A DNA stretch of 64,000 nucleotides from Halolamina rubra. Its GTDB lineage: Archaea > Halobacteriota > Halobacteria > Halobacteriales > Haloferacaceae. Of the stretch, positions 1 to 9,109 are shown piece by piece; the stretch's first letter is position 1; every line of letters starts with the position of its first letter. The notes below the pieces were generated by a model, which was not told the DNA's origin, did not search any database, and saw only the letters and a program-made list of their open reading frames with translations. The position numbers and the translations under genes were made by a program. Location: positions 79,641 through 143,640 of the forward strand of contig NZ_BBJN01000039.1 in the NCBI RefSeq assembly GCF_000739555.1. The letters are read 5' to 3'.

Positions 1-1375
1 GCGCCTCGGGCCGCGGCGGCACCGGCGCGGTGATGGGGTCGAAGAACCTCAAGGCCGTCGTCGTCAAATCCGGCACGGAGATGCCCAAGCCCGCCGACCG
101 CGAGACGTTCATGGAGGGCCACAAGGCGGCGATGCAGGCCATCCAGGAGTCCGACGTGACCGCCCCCAACGAGGGCGGGCTCTCGGTGTACGGGACGAAC
201 GTGCTGATGAACCTCACCGAGGAGATGGACGGCCTCCCGACCCGGAACGGCCGGTTCACCTCCACCAGCATGGAGGCCGAGGAGGAGCCCGACGACCTGA
301 ACATCGACTCCGAGAAGGTGTCGGGGGAGAACGTCGAGGAGAACATCCTCGTCGACGACCCGACGTGTCACTCCTGTCCGGTCGCCTGTAAGAAGGAGGT
401 CGAGGTCGACGTCCACCACAAGGGCCAGGAGCTCAACGTCCGGATGGAGTCCTACGAGTACGAGCCCGCGTGGGCGCTCGGTCCGAACTCGATGAACGAC
501 GACCGCGACATGATCGCGGTCATGATGGACCGGTGTAACGACTACGGGATCGACAGCATCGAGACCGGGAACATCCTCGCGTTCGCGATGGAGGCCACCG
601 AGAAGGGGTACATCGACGACGCCGACGGTATCGACTGGGGCGACGTGGAGGCGATGACCGAGATGATCGAGAAGATCGGCAAGCGCGAGGGCGACCTCGC
701 GGACACGCTCGCGGAGGGGCAGGAGCGCGCCGCGAGGCGCTCGACGCCCACGACTGCCGCCTCGACGTGAAGGGGCAGGCGATCGCCGCCTACGACCCCC
801 GTGGCCTGAAGGGGATGGGGATCGGCTACGCGACCTCCAACCGCGGCGCCTGCCACCTGCGCGGCTACACGCCCGCGGCGGAGATCCTGGGCATCCCGGA
901 GAAGGTCGACCCGACCGAGTGGGAGGGGAAGGGCGAACTCACCGCGGCGTTCCAGGACCTCCACGCCATCTCGGACTCGTTCGACATCTGCAAGTTCAAC
1001 GCGTTCGCGGAAGGGGTCGAGGAGTACATCGACCAGTACAACGGGATGACCGGTCGCTCCGTGGGCGAGGAGGAGCTCATGGAGGCCGGCGAGCGCGTGT
1101 ACAACCTCGAACGCTACTACAACAACCTCGTCGGCTTCGACGGCGACGACGACTCGCTGCCGGGTCGCTTCGTCGAGGGCGCCGAGGACGCACAGCCCGC
1201 CGGCGGCGGGATCGCCGGCGAGCTCTGCGAGCTCGACGCGATGAAGGAGGAGTACTACGAGCACCGCGGCTGGGTCGACGGCGTCGTCCCGGACGAGAAG
1301 CTCGCCGATCTCGGCATCGACATGGGTCCGGGCACCGGCGTCTCCGCCGGCGACTCGGCCCCGGCCGACGACTAG
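1..1375 (+). pseudogene. aor: Aldehyde ferredoxin oxidoreductase, 3' part, frameshifted
   Basis: This is the C-terminal two thirds of a tungstopterin aldehyde:ferredoxin oxidoreductase, which oxidises aldehydes to acids with ferredoxin as acceptor. The gene starts before the window. The pterin-binding stretch RGGTGAVMGSKNLKAVVV lies at its left edge. Three cluster cysteines sit in CHSCPVAC (about 368-391) and the fourth in DICKF (about 983). The reading frame breaks near base 734: up to there the frame reads ..GQERAA, and from 734 the next frame reads EALDAHDCRLDVKGQAIAAY without interruption. One missing G would restore a single protein. All motifs on both sides are intact, so this may be a sequence error rather than decay. 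A second, cysteine-free homologue lies at 43999-45846. Confidence 0.85.
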
Positions 1376-1378
1376 CGG

Positions 1379-1448
1379 TGTCGCCGGCACGAACAGTCGG
1401 CGACGACTGACGTTGTCGCCGATGCGAACAGCGGGCGACGACCGAAAA
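1379..1448. repeat. Two-copy 35-bp tandem repeat with inverted repeats
   Basis: Two imperfect 35-bp units (starting at 1379 and 1414) lie directly after the AOR stop codon, in the gap between convergent genes. Each unit carries a short inverted repeat, GTCGCC ... GGCGAC, so the RNA could form two tandem stem-loops. It may act as a bidirectional transcription stop or processing site, which is an inference. Confidence 0.55.
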
Positions 1449-1464
1449 ACGAGGTTCGGGGTCG

Positions 1465-1680
1465 CTACTCGGCGGCCTCGGCGTCGTCGCGCTTGAACCG
1501 CTTTTTGAGTTCGTCCGCGGGCCCGACTTTCTCCGCGACCGTCGCGCCGATCAGCGCGCCGAACCCGGCGCCGGTGCTCGCGGCGTTCTTCCCGACCAAG
1601 CCGCCGAGCCCGCCGCCGATGGCGGCGCCCGCGGCGGCGAACTGTGCGCGTCGGATCGCGTGCTGAATACGTTCCTTCAT
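1465..1680 (-). CDS. Small glycine-zipper-like protein
   Basis: This 71-residue protein has a basic N-terminus (MKERIQHAIRR), a central Gly/Ala-rich stretch (residues about 14-48) with repeated small-xxx-small spacing such as GGGLGGLVG and GAGFGALIGA, and a charged tail (KKRFKRDDAEAAE). The centre resembles glycine-zipper segments that pack in or on membranes. No function can be assigned. The ATG at 1680 is preferred because the longer upstream frame has no plausible coding character. It is divergent from the dehydrogenase at 1765, with about 84 bases between them. Confidence 0.6.
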   Translation of the reverse strand: MKERIQHAIRRAQFAAAGAAIGGGLGGLVGKNAASTGAGFGALIGATVAEKVGPADELKKRFKRDDAEAAE

Positions 1681-1764
1681 GGACGACAGTATCACCTGAC
1701 AGGACAAAAACCCGTCGGCGATCCGACCCGCGGCTTTTTGCCCGTACTCCCCCCACGAGCGAGT

Positions 1765-2793
1765 ATGCGAACTGCACACATCACCCAATACGGAGCCCCC
1801 GAGGACGCGCTCTCGGTCGTCGACGTGGACGACCCCGAGCCCGGGCCGAACGAGGTGCGCGTGGCCGTCGAGGCGGTCGCGCTCAACCACCTCGACGTGT
1901 TCGCCCGGACCGGCCACCCCGGGGACGAGGGCGATTTCCCGAAGCGGACGGGCTGTGACATCGCGGGCGTCGTCGACGCCGTCGGCGCCGACGCCGACGA
2001 GTGGTGGGTCGGCGAGGAGGTCGTCGTCTACCCCGGCGTCTCCTGTGGGGAGTGTGAGTTCTGTATGGCCGGCGAGCAGACGATGTGCCACGAGTACGAG
2101 ATCATCGGCGAGGACCGCCCCGGCGGGCTCGCGGAGTACGTCGTCGTCCCCGAGTGGACGCTGGAACCGAAGCCCGCGTCGCTCGACTTCGTCGGCGCCG
2201 CGGCGGTGCCGGTGACGTTCACGACCGCTTGGCGGATGATCGTCACCGCGGGCGAGCTCCGGCCCGCCGAGTCCGCGCTGATCCTCGGCGCCAGCGGCGG
2301 CGTCGGCAACGCCGCCCTGAAGATCGCCGACCGGCTCGGGGCGACGACGTACGCGACCACCTCGACCGCGGAGAAGGCGGCCGTCGTCGAGGAGCACGCC
2401 GACGAGGTGATCGACTACACCGCGGAGCCCTTCGACGAGGCGGTGATGGCGCTGACCGACGGCCGCGGGGTCGACCTCGTCGCCGACCACGTCGGCCAGG
2501 CCACCTGGCAGCGGTCGATCGACTCGCTGGCGATGGGCGGCCGGATGGTGATCTGCGGCGCCACCTCCGGCCCCGACCCGGAGATCGACATCCGGTCGCT
2601 GTACCAGCACCACCGACAGATCCGGGGCGCGCCGATGGGGAACCGGCAGGACTTCCGGGACGTGCTCTCCCTGGTCGCCGAGGGGGAGCTCGACCCGCGG
2701 ATCGACCGCGTGCTCCCGCTGGCCCGGATCGCCGAGGGCCACGCCGCCATCGAGGACCGCGACGTGATCGGGAAGATCGTGATCCGGCCCTGA
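1765..2793 (+). CDS. Zinc-dependent alcohol dehydrogenase family (MDR) protein
   Basis: This 342-residue member of the medium-chain dehydrogenase/reductase superfamily oxidises alcohols or reduces enones with NAD(P)H. The N-terminal GroES-like domain (about 1-130) contains a structural-zinc loop with closely spaced cysteines (CGECEFC, then C of MCHEY). The Rossmann domain starts near residue 170 with the dinucleotide motif GASGGVGNAALK. The catalytic-zinc Cys at the usual GCD site is present (TGCDIAGVV). The true start is the ATG at 1765: residues upstream in the same frame do not look like protein and overlap the divergent small gene. The substrate cannot be told from sequence, and the gene stands alone between short gaps. 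Confidence 0.85.
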   Translation: MRTAHITQYGAPEDALSVVDVDDPEPGPNEVRVAVEAVALNHLDVFARTGHPGDEGDFPKRTGCDIAGVVDAVGADADEWWVGEEVVVYPGVSCGECEFCMAGEQTMCHEYEIIGEDRPGGLAEYVVVPEWTLEPKPASLDFVGAAAVPVTFTTAWRMIVTAGELRPAESALILGASGGVGNAALKIADRLGATTYATTSTAEKAAVVEEHADEVIDYTAEPFDEAVMALTDGRGVDLVADHVGQATWQRSIDSLAMGGRMVICGATSGPDPEIDIRSLYQHHRQIRGAPMGNRQDFRDVLSLVAEGELDPRIDRVLPLARIAEGHAAIEDRDVIGKIVIRP

Positions 2794-2971
2794 CGACGGC
2801 GGGGGTCACCCCTACCGCGCGGCCGTTTCGCGAATACGTGTCGGATCGACAGAACAGTTGGTAGAGTACCAGTTCACGTGTTGGTGCCACTGACGAGCCG
2901 GCTACTGTCTTGTTTTCGACACGGTCGTTGTCTGGTCTTGTCCAGTTACATACGTGAATCGACAAAACCTA

Positions 2972-2979
2972 TTTATAAA
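2972..2979 (+). promoter_or_regulatory. TATA box of the 3039 gene cluster
   Basis: TTTATAAA is a near-consensus haloarchaeal TATA element in an AT-richer part of the 245-base gap 2794-3038. Initiation about 27 bases downstream would give a leader of roughly 35-40 bases before the ATG at 3039. The rest of the gap shows no open frame. Confidence 0.65.
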
Positions 2980-3038
2980 GGGGGTGGCCATGTTCCTCTG
3001 TAACGCACCACAACGAACGATGATCCCCTCACCCCACC

Positions 3039-3764
3039 ATGATTCGCCGAACAGTTCGTAGCAGATCCCTCGCGACGACGCTCTTCGCGGCGCTCGTTCT
3101 CGTCGGGCTGGTACTGGGCCCGAGCACGGTCGCCGCGCAGGACGCCTCGCCGTCGGTCGACCTGGCCGGAACGTCGATCGAGATCGACGGCGGCGAAACC
3201 AGCACCGTCACCGCCGAGTACGAGTTCGAGATCGCATCGGCCGGCAGCGGCGAGAGCGAGCTCACGTCGATCAGCGGCACGATGTGGCAGCTGCCCGACC
3301 GCGAGATCGGCGACATCTCGGCGACCGTCGACGGCGAGAGCGTCGACGCCTCCGTCACCGAGGAGGACCGCCACTGGGCGATCTCGGTCCCCGTCGCCGA
3401 CGCCAGCGACGGCGACACGGTGACCGTCACGCTCGAGTACGAGGTCGCCGGCCCGGCCGGCGAGGTCCGGGTGCCGCTCTGGGTGCCCGAGTACTCGACG
3501 CCCGGGCAGGCGAACGTCGTCGACGCGACGCTGACGCTGCCGGAGGGCACGACCGTCTCCGGTGGCGCGTTCCCGAGCCCGACAGCCGTCGACGGCGACA
3601 CCGCCACGTACGAGCTCCTGCACGTGCCGGGGTTCGTCGCTGCGGAGTACGACGAGTCCGGACCCGGCCTCCTCACCGAGGACACGCTGTACTCGCTGCT
3701 GGGGGTGGTGGTGATCGTCGGCTTCGTCGTCGGAGGACTGGCAATCGACCGCAAGACGGCCTGA
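3039..3764 (+). CDS. Exported protein with C-terminal membrane anchor
   Basis: This 241-residue protein has a Sec-type signal peptide (MIRRTVRSRS, then a hydrophobic run ending around AAQ at residue 34). An acidic beta-rich extracellular domain follows (about 35-205, many Thr/Val alternations). A single membrane segment, LLGVVVIVGFVVGGLAI (about 219-235), is followed by a short basic end. I do not recognise a family. It is first in a tight cluster with a 49-residue membrane protein and a sodium/solute symporter (gap of 7 bases, then a 1-base overlap), so it may be an accessory or substrate-capturing subunit of that transporter. That role is inferred from context only. Confidence 0.75.
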   Translation: MIRRTVRSRSLATTLFAALVLVGLVLGPSTVAAQDASPSVDLAGTSIEIDGGETSTVTAEYEFEIASAGSGESELTSISGTMWQLPDREIGDISATVDGESVDASVTEEDRHWAISVPVADASDGDTVTVTLEYEVAGPAGEVRVPLWVPEYSTPGQANVVDATLTLPEGTTVSGGAFPSPTAVDGDTATYELLHVPGFVAAEYDESGPGLLTEDTLYSLLGVVVIVGFVVGGLAIDRKTA

Positions 3765-3771
3765 AAAGACC

Positions 3772-3921
3772 ATGGCTTCACTAATCGCGATGCTCGCACC
3801 GTTCGTCATCATCGGCGTGCTGTTCGTGACGGGCGCGATGCTGTGGGCACGACACAAGGGACAGGAGGTATCGGAGCAGGAGATCGGCAGCGAGGAGCTG
3901 GAACGCGGAGGTGATCGCTGA
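3772..3921 (+). CDS. Tiny membrane protein preceding SSS symporter
   Basis: This 49-residue protein has one hydrophobic helix (LIAMLAPFVIIGVLFVTGAMLW, about residues 4-25) followed by a charged tail rich in Glu. It lies between the exported protein and the symporter, and its stop overlaps the symporter start (TGATG). Small one-helix partners are known to be encoded just ahead of some SSS-family transporters and are thought to support their assembly or activity. The position, size and topology fit that class, but the assignment is by analogy. Confidence 0.7.
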   Translation: MASLIAMLAPFVIIGVLFVTGAMLWARHKGQEVSEQEIGSEELERGGDR

Positions 3922-5396
3922 TGGCGGTGATCGGCACCGTCGGCTGGGTGTTCGTCATCACCCTGGCGCTGTACTTCCTCGTCATCTTCGGGATCGGCGT
4001 GTACGGCTACCTGAAAACGCAGGACGAGGACGACTTCCTCGTCGCGAACCGGGAGATCGGTCCCGCGGTCGGGGCGGCGACGCTCTCGGCGACACAGATG
4101 AGCGCCGGCACGTTCGTCGGGACGATCGGCGTCCACTACCTCACGGGCGTCAGCTTCATCTACATCTGGATCGGGCTGTGGCTGGGCTGGCTGGTCTCGC
4201 TGGTGTTCGTCGCGCCGCAGATGCGCCGCTTCGGGAAGATCACGGTCCCGGACTTCATCGCGGTCCGCTACGGCGACGACGGCAGCGGGGGCGACCGGAT
4301 GCGCGCGTTCTCGGCGCTGCTGATCGTCGTCGCCTACACGGTGTACATCAGCGCGCAGTACACCGGCGCCGGCCTGATCTTCCAGTCGATCTTCGGCGTC
4401 TCGACGGAGATCGGGATGGCGATCATGGTCGCGATCATCATCGCCTACACCGCCTTCGGCGGGATGCGCGCCAGCGCGCTGTCGGACTTCGTCCAGATCA
4501 TCATCATGACCGTCGGCGCGATCATCGCCATCCCGATCCTGCTCGGCAACGTCGGCGGCATCGGCGAGCTGGAGCTGATGCTGACCTCGCTCAACCCGGC
4601 GTACATCGGCTGGGCGTTCACGCCGCTGGAAGTCGGCACCATCGCGCTCGCGTTCGGCTTCGGGATGCTCGGCGCCCCCTACGAGATCGTCCGCATCTAC
4701 TCGATGCGCGACGAGCAGACCGTTCGCTACGCGATCGGGACGACGCTGATCTTCCAGATCCTGATCGCGAGCGGCGTCGCGATCGTCGGGATGAGCATGC
4801 GCGTGCTCTACCCCCAGCTCACTACGCCAGACCTCGCGAGCGTGATCATGAGCATCGACGTGCTCGGGCCGATCCTCGGCGCGCTCGTCATCGGCGCGGT
4901 GCTCTCGGCGATGCTCTCGACGGTCGACTCGATCATGATCGTCTCGGGCGGCGCGATCGCCCACGACATCTACGCGGAGCTCCTCAACCCCGAGGCCAGC
5001 GAGCGCCGGAAGCTGTGGGCGAACCGACTCGCGGTGATCTTCGTCGGGATCGTCCCGTTCTTCCTCGCGCTGTACGGCGAGGCGCTGGGCGGGCTGGTGC
5101 AGTTCATCGTGCTGCTGCAGGCCGCGATCATCGGCGCGACGTTCTCGATGCCGCTGCTGCTGGGCTTGCACTGGGACCGCATGAACACGCCCGGAACCTT
5201 CGTCGGGATGGTGCTCGGCTTCGCCTCGGTGCTCGTCTGGCACTTCGGCACCGACGCCGGGGTCATCACCGGCATCCTGGCACAGATCGACCCGGTCGTC
5301 CCGGGCGTGATCATGTGTCTGGTCGGGATGGTCGTCGGCTCCTACGTCACCTCCCGACCGTCGCGGGAGGCGCTGGCGCCCTTCTTCGACGTGTAG
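3921..5396 (+). CDS. Sodium:solute symporter (SSS) family transporter
   Basis: This 491-residue polytopic membrane protein has 12-13 predicted hydrophobic helices and the SSS look: an N-terminal helix followed by FLVANREIGPAVGAATLSAT, the conserved early region of this family. The later stretch SAMLSTVDSIMIVSGGAIAHDI matches the conserved segment that contributes to sodium binding. It should import an organic solute using the sodium gradient, a common strategy in haloarchaea. The substrate is not evident. The start codon overlaps the stop of the tiny membrane protein, and co-translation with the two upstream genes is likely. Confidence 0.88.
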   Translation: MAVIGTVGWVFVITLALYFLVIFGIGVYGYLKTQDEDDFLVANREIGPAVGAATLSATQMSAGTFVGTIGVHYLTGVSFIYIWIGLWLGWLVSLVFVAPQMRRFGKITVPDFIAVRYGDDGSGGDRMRAFSALLIVVAYTVYISAQYTGAGLIFQSIFGVSTEIGMAIMVAIIIAYTAFGGMRASALSDFVQIIIMTVGAIIAIPILLGNVGGIGELELMLTSLNPAYIGWAFTPLEVGTIALAFGFGMLGAPYEIVRIYSMRDEQTVRYAIGTTLIFQILIASGVAIVGMSMRVLYPQLTTPDLASVIMSIDVLGPILGALVIGAVLSAMLSTVDSIMIVSGGAIAHDIYAELLNPEASERRKLWANRLAVIFVGIVPFFLALYGEALGGLVQFIVLLQAAIIGATFSMPLLLGLHWDRMNTPGTFVGMVLGFASVLVWHFGTDAGVITGILAQIDPVVPGVIMCLVGMVVGSYVTSRPSREALAPFFDV

Positions 5397-5480
5397 CCCC
5401 GCCCGGGGGCTCTCCCCCCGAACCACCCGACCGATAGCCGGCACACGAAGGACTATACTCACGATTCCCAACGTACACAC

Positions 5481-7210
5481 ATGCTCGACCCCATCGACAG
5501 AGAGACCGAAGCGACGCTCGCGCCCGGGTCGACCGGGCGGAGCTGGAACGACACGTCGACGCGTTCGACGGCACCGAACGGATCTCCGGCACCGAGGACG
5601 AGTGGGCGGCCAGCGAGTACGTCGTCGAGACCCTCCGGGAGTACGGCTGCGAGGCCGAGCTCCACGAGTTCGAGGGGTACGTCAGCGTCCCCGAGGACGC
5701 CCGCGTCGACGTGACCGCGCCCACGCGGGCGACGTTCGACGAGGCCATCACCACCTCCTTCGGCGCGAGCACGCCGCCCGGGGGCGTCTCGGGCGAGGTC
5801 GTGCGCGTCGACGACGTGACCGAGGCGGCGGTCGCCGCAGCCGACCTCGACGGGAAGATCGCGTTCACCACCGGGCTGCCGACGCCCGAGCCGATCCGGC
5901 TGCTCGAGGCCGCCGGCGCGACGGCGGTGATCTACCAGTCCGTCAACGCCGACCACCTCCACGAGATGATCGTCACGCCGGTCTGGGGGACGCCCGGCCT
6001 CGACGACGCCGACGAGATCCCCGACCTGCCCGTGGCCCAGCTCACGCAGGACGCCGGCGACTGGCTCCGCGAGCGCTGCGAGGCGGGGCCGGTCGAGGCG
6101 ACGGTGACGACGGAGGTCACGACCGAACTGACGACGCTCCCCTGCCCCGTCGGGCGGATCGAGGGCACCGAGAGCGACCGCTACATGGTCGTCGGCAACC
6201 ACGTCGACTCGTGGTACGAGGGGATCACCGACAACGCGACGGCGATGGCGGCGACGCTCGAACTCGCCCGGATCTTCGCCGACGACCCGCCGGCCCGGGG
6301 GCTCGTGTTCGGCTTCTGGCCCGCCCACTCGACCGGGCGCTACGCCGGCAGCGCGTGGTGGGCCGATCGGGAGTGGCTGGACCTCCGTGAGAACGGCGTC
6401 GCCTACTACCACCTCGACCTCAACGGGCTCCAGGGCGCCGACGGGCTCTGGCACCAGGAGATGGCCGAACTCGACGAGGAGCACGTCGACGTGCTGGAGG
6501 CCGCGGGCGAGCTCCCGCTGCTCGAGGGCGGCGGCGACGGCGGGTTCCTCGGGTCGGGCCGGCCCGGGCGCAACTCCGACCAGTCGTTCTGGGGCGCCGG
6601 GCTCACGTCGCTGCTCTCGGGCGCGCGGCTCGAACCCGGGGAGGAAGGCGGCCCCATCGGCGGCGGCTGGTGGTGGCACACGCCGGCGGACACCCGGGAC
6701 AAGGTGGATCTCGACGTGCTGGCCGAGGAGACGCGGATCGCGGTCGCGCTGGCCAGCCGGATCTGCGACTCGCCGGCGCTACCCCACGACTTCCGGGCGA
6801 CCGTCGACGACGTTCGCGAGCAGGTCGCCGAGATCGAGGCCGAGACCGGCCGTGAGTTCGACGGCGTCCACGCGGAGCTCGACGCGCTGGCCGAGTCGCT
6901 TGAGGACGCGTACGACGTGATCGAAAGCGTCGACGCCGCGAGCTCCGACACCGCGGCGGCCGCGGAGGACCTGCAGGTCGCGCTGGGCAACGAACTCGTG
7001 CCGGCGCTGTACATGACTCGCCGGGACTACGACCACGAGCCAGCGCTCCCTCACGAGCCCCTGCCGGGGCTCCGCCGCGCCGCGGGCGTCGACGGCACCG
7101 GCCGCGAGGAGCGCTTCGCCGAGACCACGCTGACCCGCGAGGTCACCCGCCTCCGCCACCGCCTCCGGAACGCCCAGGAGGCGGCCGCGTCGTTCCTGGC
7201 GGACCGGTAG
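5481..7210 (+). pseudogene. M28-family aminopeptidase-like protein, N-terminal frameshift
   Basis: About 575 residues once the frame is repaired. The start ATG at 5481 reads MLDPIDRETEATLA. Near 5523 the frame changes and continues as RVDRAELERHVDAFDG to the stop at 7210, so one base appears to be missing. M28 zinc peptidases have an H-x-D / D-N core, seen here as NHVDSWYEGITDNATA, and a final ligand His in HTPADTRDKVD. The usual Glu-Glu catalytic pair is replaced by WPAHSTGRYAGSAWW, as I recall for a side branch of the family. Its chemistry may therefore differ from ordinary aminopeptidases. A protease-associated-like insert probably occupies about residues 110-200. Confidence 0.75.
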
Positions 7211-7213
7211 CGC

Positions 7214-7936
7214 TCAGAGCGTCGCGCCGCCGTCCACGTCGACGACGGCGCCGGTCATGTAGCTCGCCCGCTCCGAACAGAGGAACTCGATCAGCTCCGC
7301 CGCCTCCTCGGGCCGGCCGAGCCGGCCCAGCGGGAGGTCGTCGGTGAACGCCTCGATCCCCGCCTCGGTCCAGAGCCCCGAGTCGGTGGTGAGCGGCGTG
7401 TCCATCAGCCCCGGGACGACACAGTTCACCCGCACGTGGGGGCCCAGCTGTTTCGCCAGCCCCTTCGTGAGCCCGAAGATCCCGGCTTTCGAGGCGGAGT
7501 AGTGGACGCCGCCGCTGGCCGACCCCTGCTTGCCGGCGCCGGAGGAGACGTTCACGATCGCGCCGCGCTCGCGCTCGTACATCCGCGGCGCGGCCGCGTG
7601 AACGAGGTTGTACTGCCCAGTGAGGTTCACGTCCATCACCTCGTGCCACTCCTCGGGGCCGAGGTCGCCGATCCACTCGTACCGGGAGATCGCGGCGTTG
7701 TTGACGACCGCGACCACGTCGGCGTCGCCCTCCACGTCGGCGACGATCTCGTGGACGCGCTCGTGGTCGCGCACGTCGGCGACGTAGCCCGCCACGTCGT
7801 CGAACTCCGCGGCGACCTCGCGCATGGCGTCGTCGACGTCGATACCGGCGACGAGGTCGTAGCGCTCCCGGAGCAGATCCACGGTCGCCCGGCCGATCCC
7901 GCTCGCCGCCCCCGTCACGATGGCTGCGTCGGTCAT
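7214..7936 (-). CDS. Short-chain dehydrogenase/reductase (SDR)
   Basis: This classical SDR of 240 residues has the nucleotide motif TGAASGIG (8-15), Asp33 after beta-strand 2 (favouring NAD over NADP), the NNAA motif (79-82), a catalytic Ser around 131-132 and the YSASK active-site motif (Tyr146, Lys150). It ends in the family-typical TGAVVDVDGGATL. It would oxidise or reduce an alcohol/ketone substrate that sequence does not define. It is convergent with the peptidase gene, with three bases between the stops, and runs parallel to the luciferase-like gene upstream. Confidence 0.88.
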   Translation of the reverse strand: MTDAAIVTGAASGIGRATVDLLRERYDLVAGIDVDDAMREVAAEFDDVAGYVADVRDHERVHEIVADVEGDADVVAVVNNAAISRYEWIGDLGPEEWHEVMDVNLTGQYNLVHAAAPRMYERERGAIVNVSSGAGKQGSASGGVHYSASKAGIFGLTKGLAKQLGPHVRVNCVVPGLMDTPLTTDSGLWTEAGIEAFTDDLPLGRLGRPEEAAELIEFLCSERASYMTGAVVDVDGGATL

Positions 7937-8000
7937 ACGTGAGCGTCGGCGGCGACCACCTTACGTGTTCGGCAAGCGGTCACGTACCACGCTACCGGGC

Positions 8001-8950
8001 TCAGGCGAACTGCGGCGCGACTTCCTCGGCGAACAGCTCCGGGCCGGTCGTGTCCGGGAAGTCGACGAACTCCAGCACGATCTCCTCGAACCCCGCCTCG
8101 CGGTAGCGCTCGACGTCGGCGGCGACCTGCTCGGGAGTGCCGACGAGGTGGAACTCGTCCGCCTCGAAGTTCGCCGGGCGGAACCGCGGGATCGCGTCGA
8201 GGAGCGCCTCGACCTCGGCCTCGGTCTCGCGGATCACACACCGGGCGAACCACGACTTCTCGATGGCGTCGAACTCGGTGCCGTACGTCTCACAGTGCTC
8301 GCGCAGCACGTCGAGCTTCCCGCGGAGCATCTCGAGGTCGCCCCAGTAGTTCCACGTGTCGGCGTGCTTGGCGGCGATGCGCAGCGTGAACTGTTCGCCG
8401 CCGCCACCAACCATGATCGGCGGGTAGGGGTCCTGCACCGGGTGCGGGCGGCCGTCGGCGCCGTCGAGCTGGTAGTAGTCGCCGTCGTAGTCGACGTCGC
8501 TGCCGGTCCAGAGCGCCTCGCAGACCTCGATCGTCTCCTCCATCCGGCGCAGCGTTCCGGGGCGTCCGGCCAGTCGTAGCCGAACGCCTCGGCCTCGTCC
8601 TGCTTCCAGCCGGCGCCCATGCCGACCTTCAGCCGCCCCTCGGCGACGTGGTCCAGCTGAGCGAGTGCCTTCGCCAGCAGCGGCCCGTGGCGGAGCTGGT
8701 CGTTGAACGTCTTGGGGTAGAGGTACGCGTCCTCCGTGGCGCCCGCGAGCCCGGCGAGCGTCGAGAACCCCTCGGTCGTCGGGCCCGCGCCGGCCATGAT
8801 GTGGTCCGGAACCGCCAGCCCGTCGAACCCCAACTCCTCGACGGCGACGGCGTAGTCGCGCTGTTTCGCCCACGAGAGCTCCTCGCAGAACGCGAGCGTG
8901 CTGTACTCCGAGCTCCCCGCGCAGACGGGGACGTTGACGGCGAACTCCAT
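8001..8950 (-). pseudogene. F420-type LLM-class oxidoreductase, frameshifted
   Basis: This luciferase-like monooxygenase-fold protein of about 316 residues probably uses coenzyme F420, the usual cofactor of this class in haloarchaea. The N-terminal part (8950 down to about 8553) contains GRLKVGMGAGWKQDEAEAFG, typical of the family. The C-terminal part (about 8552 to 8001) continues RRMEETIEVCEALW and VQDPYPPIMVGGGGE. The two halves are in different frames and join at APER near 8552, where one base (a G on the plus strand) appears lost. Both halves are well conserved and carry no other lesion, so a sequence error is plausible. Confidence 0.85.
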
Positions 8951-9109
8951 GCGTGAGCATCGACGTGTTGGTACTTGATGGCACGCCTCGCGGCGAAGCG
9001 GGCGCGCCGGAGCACTGGCTCGCCGCGACCGGCGCCGTCGACGCCGCTCCGGCCGGGCTGTCGCCGACCCGCACGCACACTCAAGTCAGACGCGTGAGAA
9101 GACTGCTAC

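Noticed and set aside
2973..5480. A long minus-strand frame opposite the exported protein and symporter genes
   Set aside because: The plus strand shows signal peptide, membrane helices and overlapping starts. The minus frame has none of these features.
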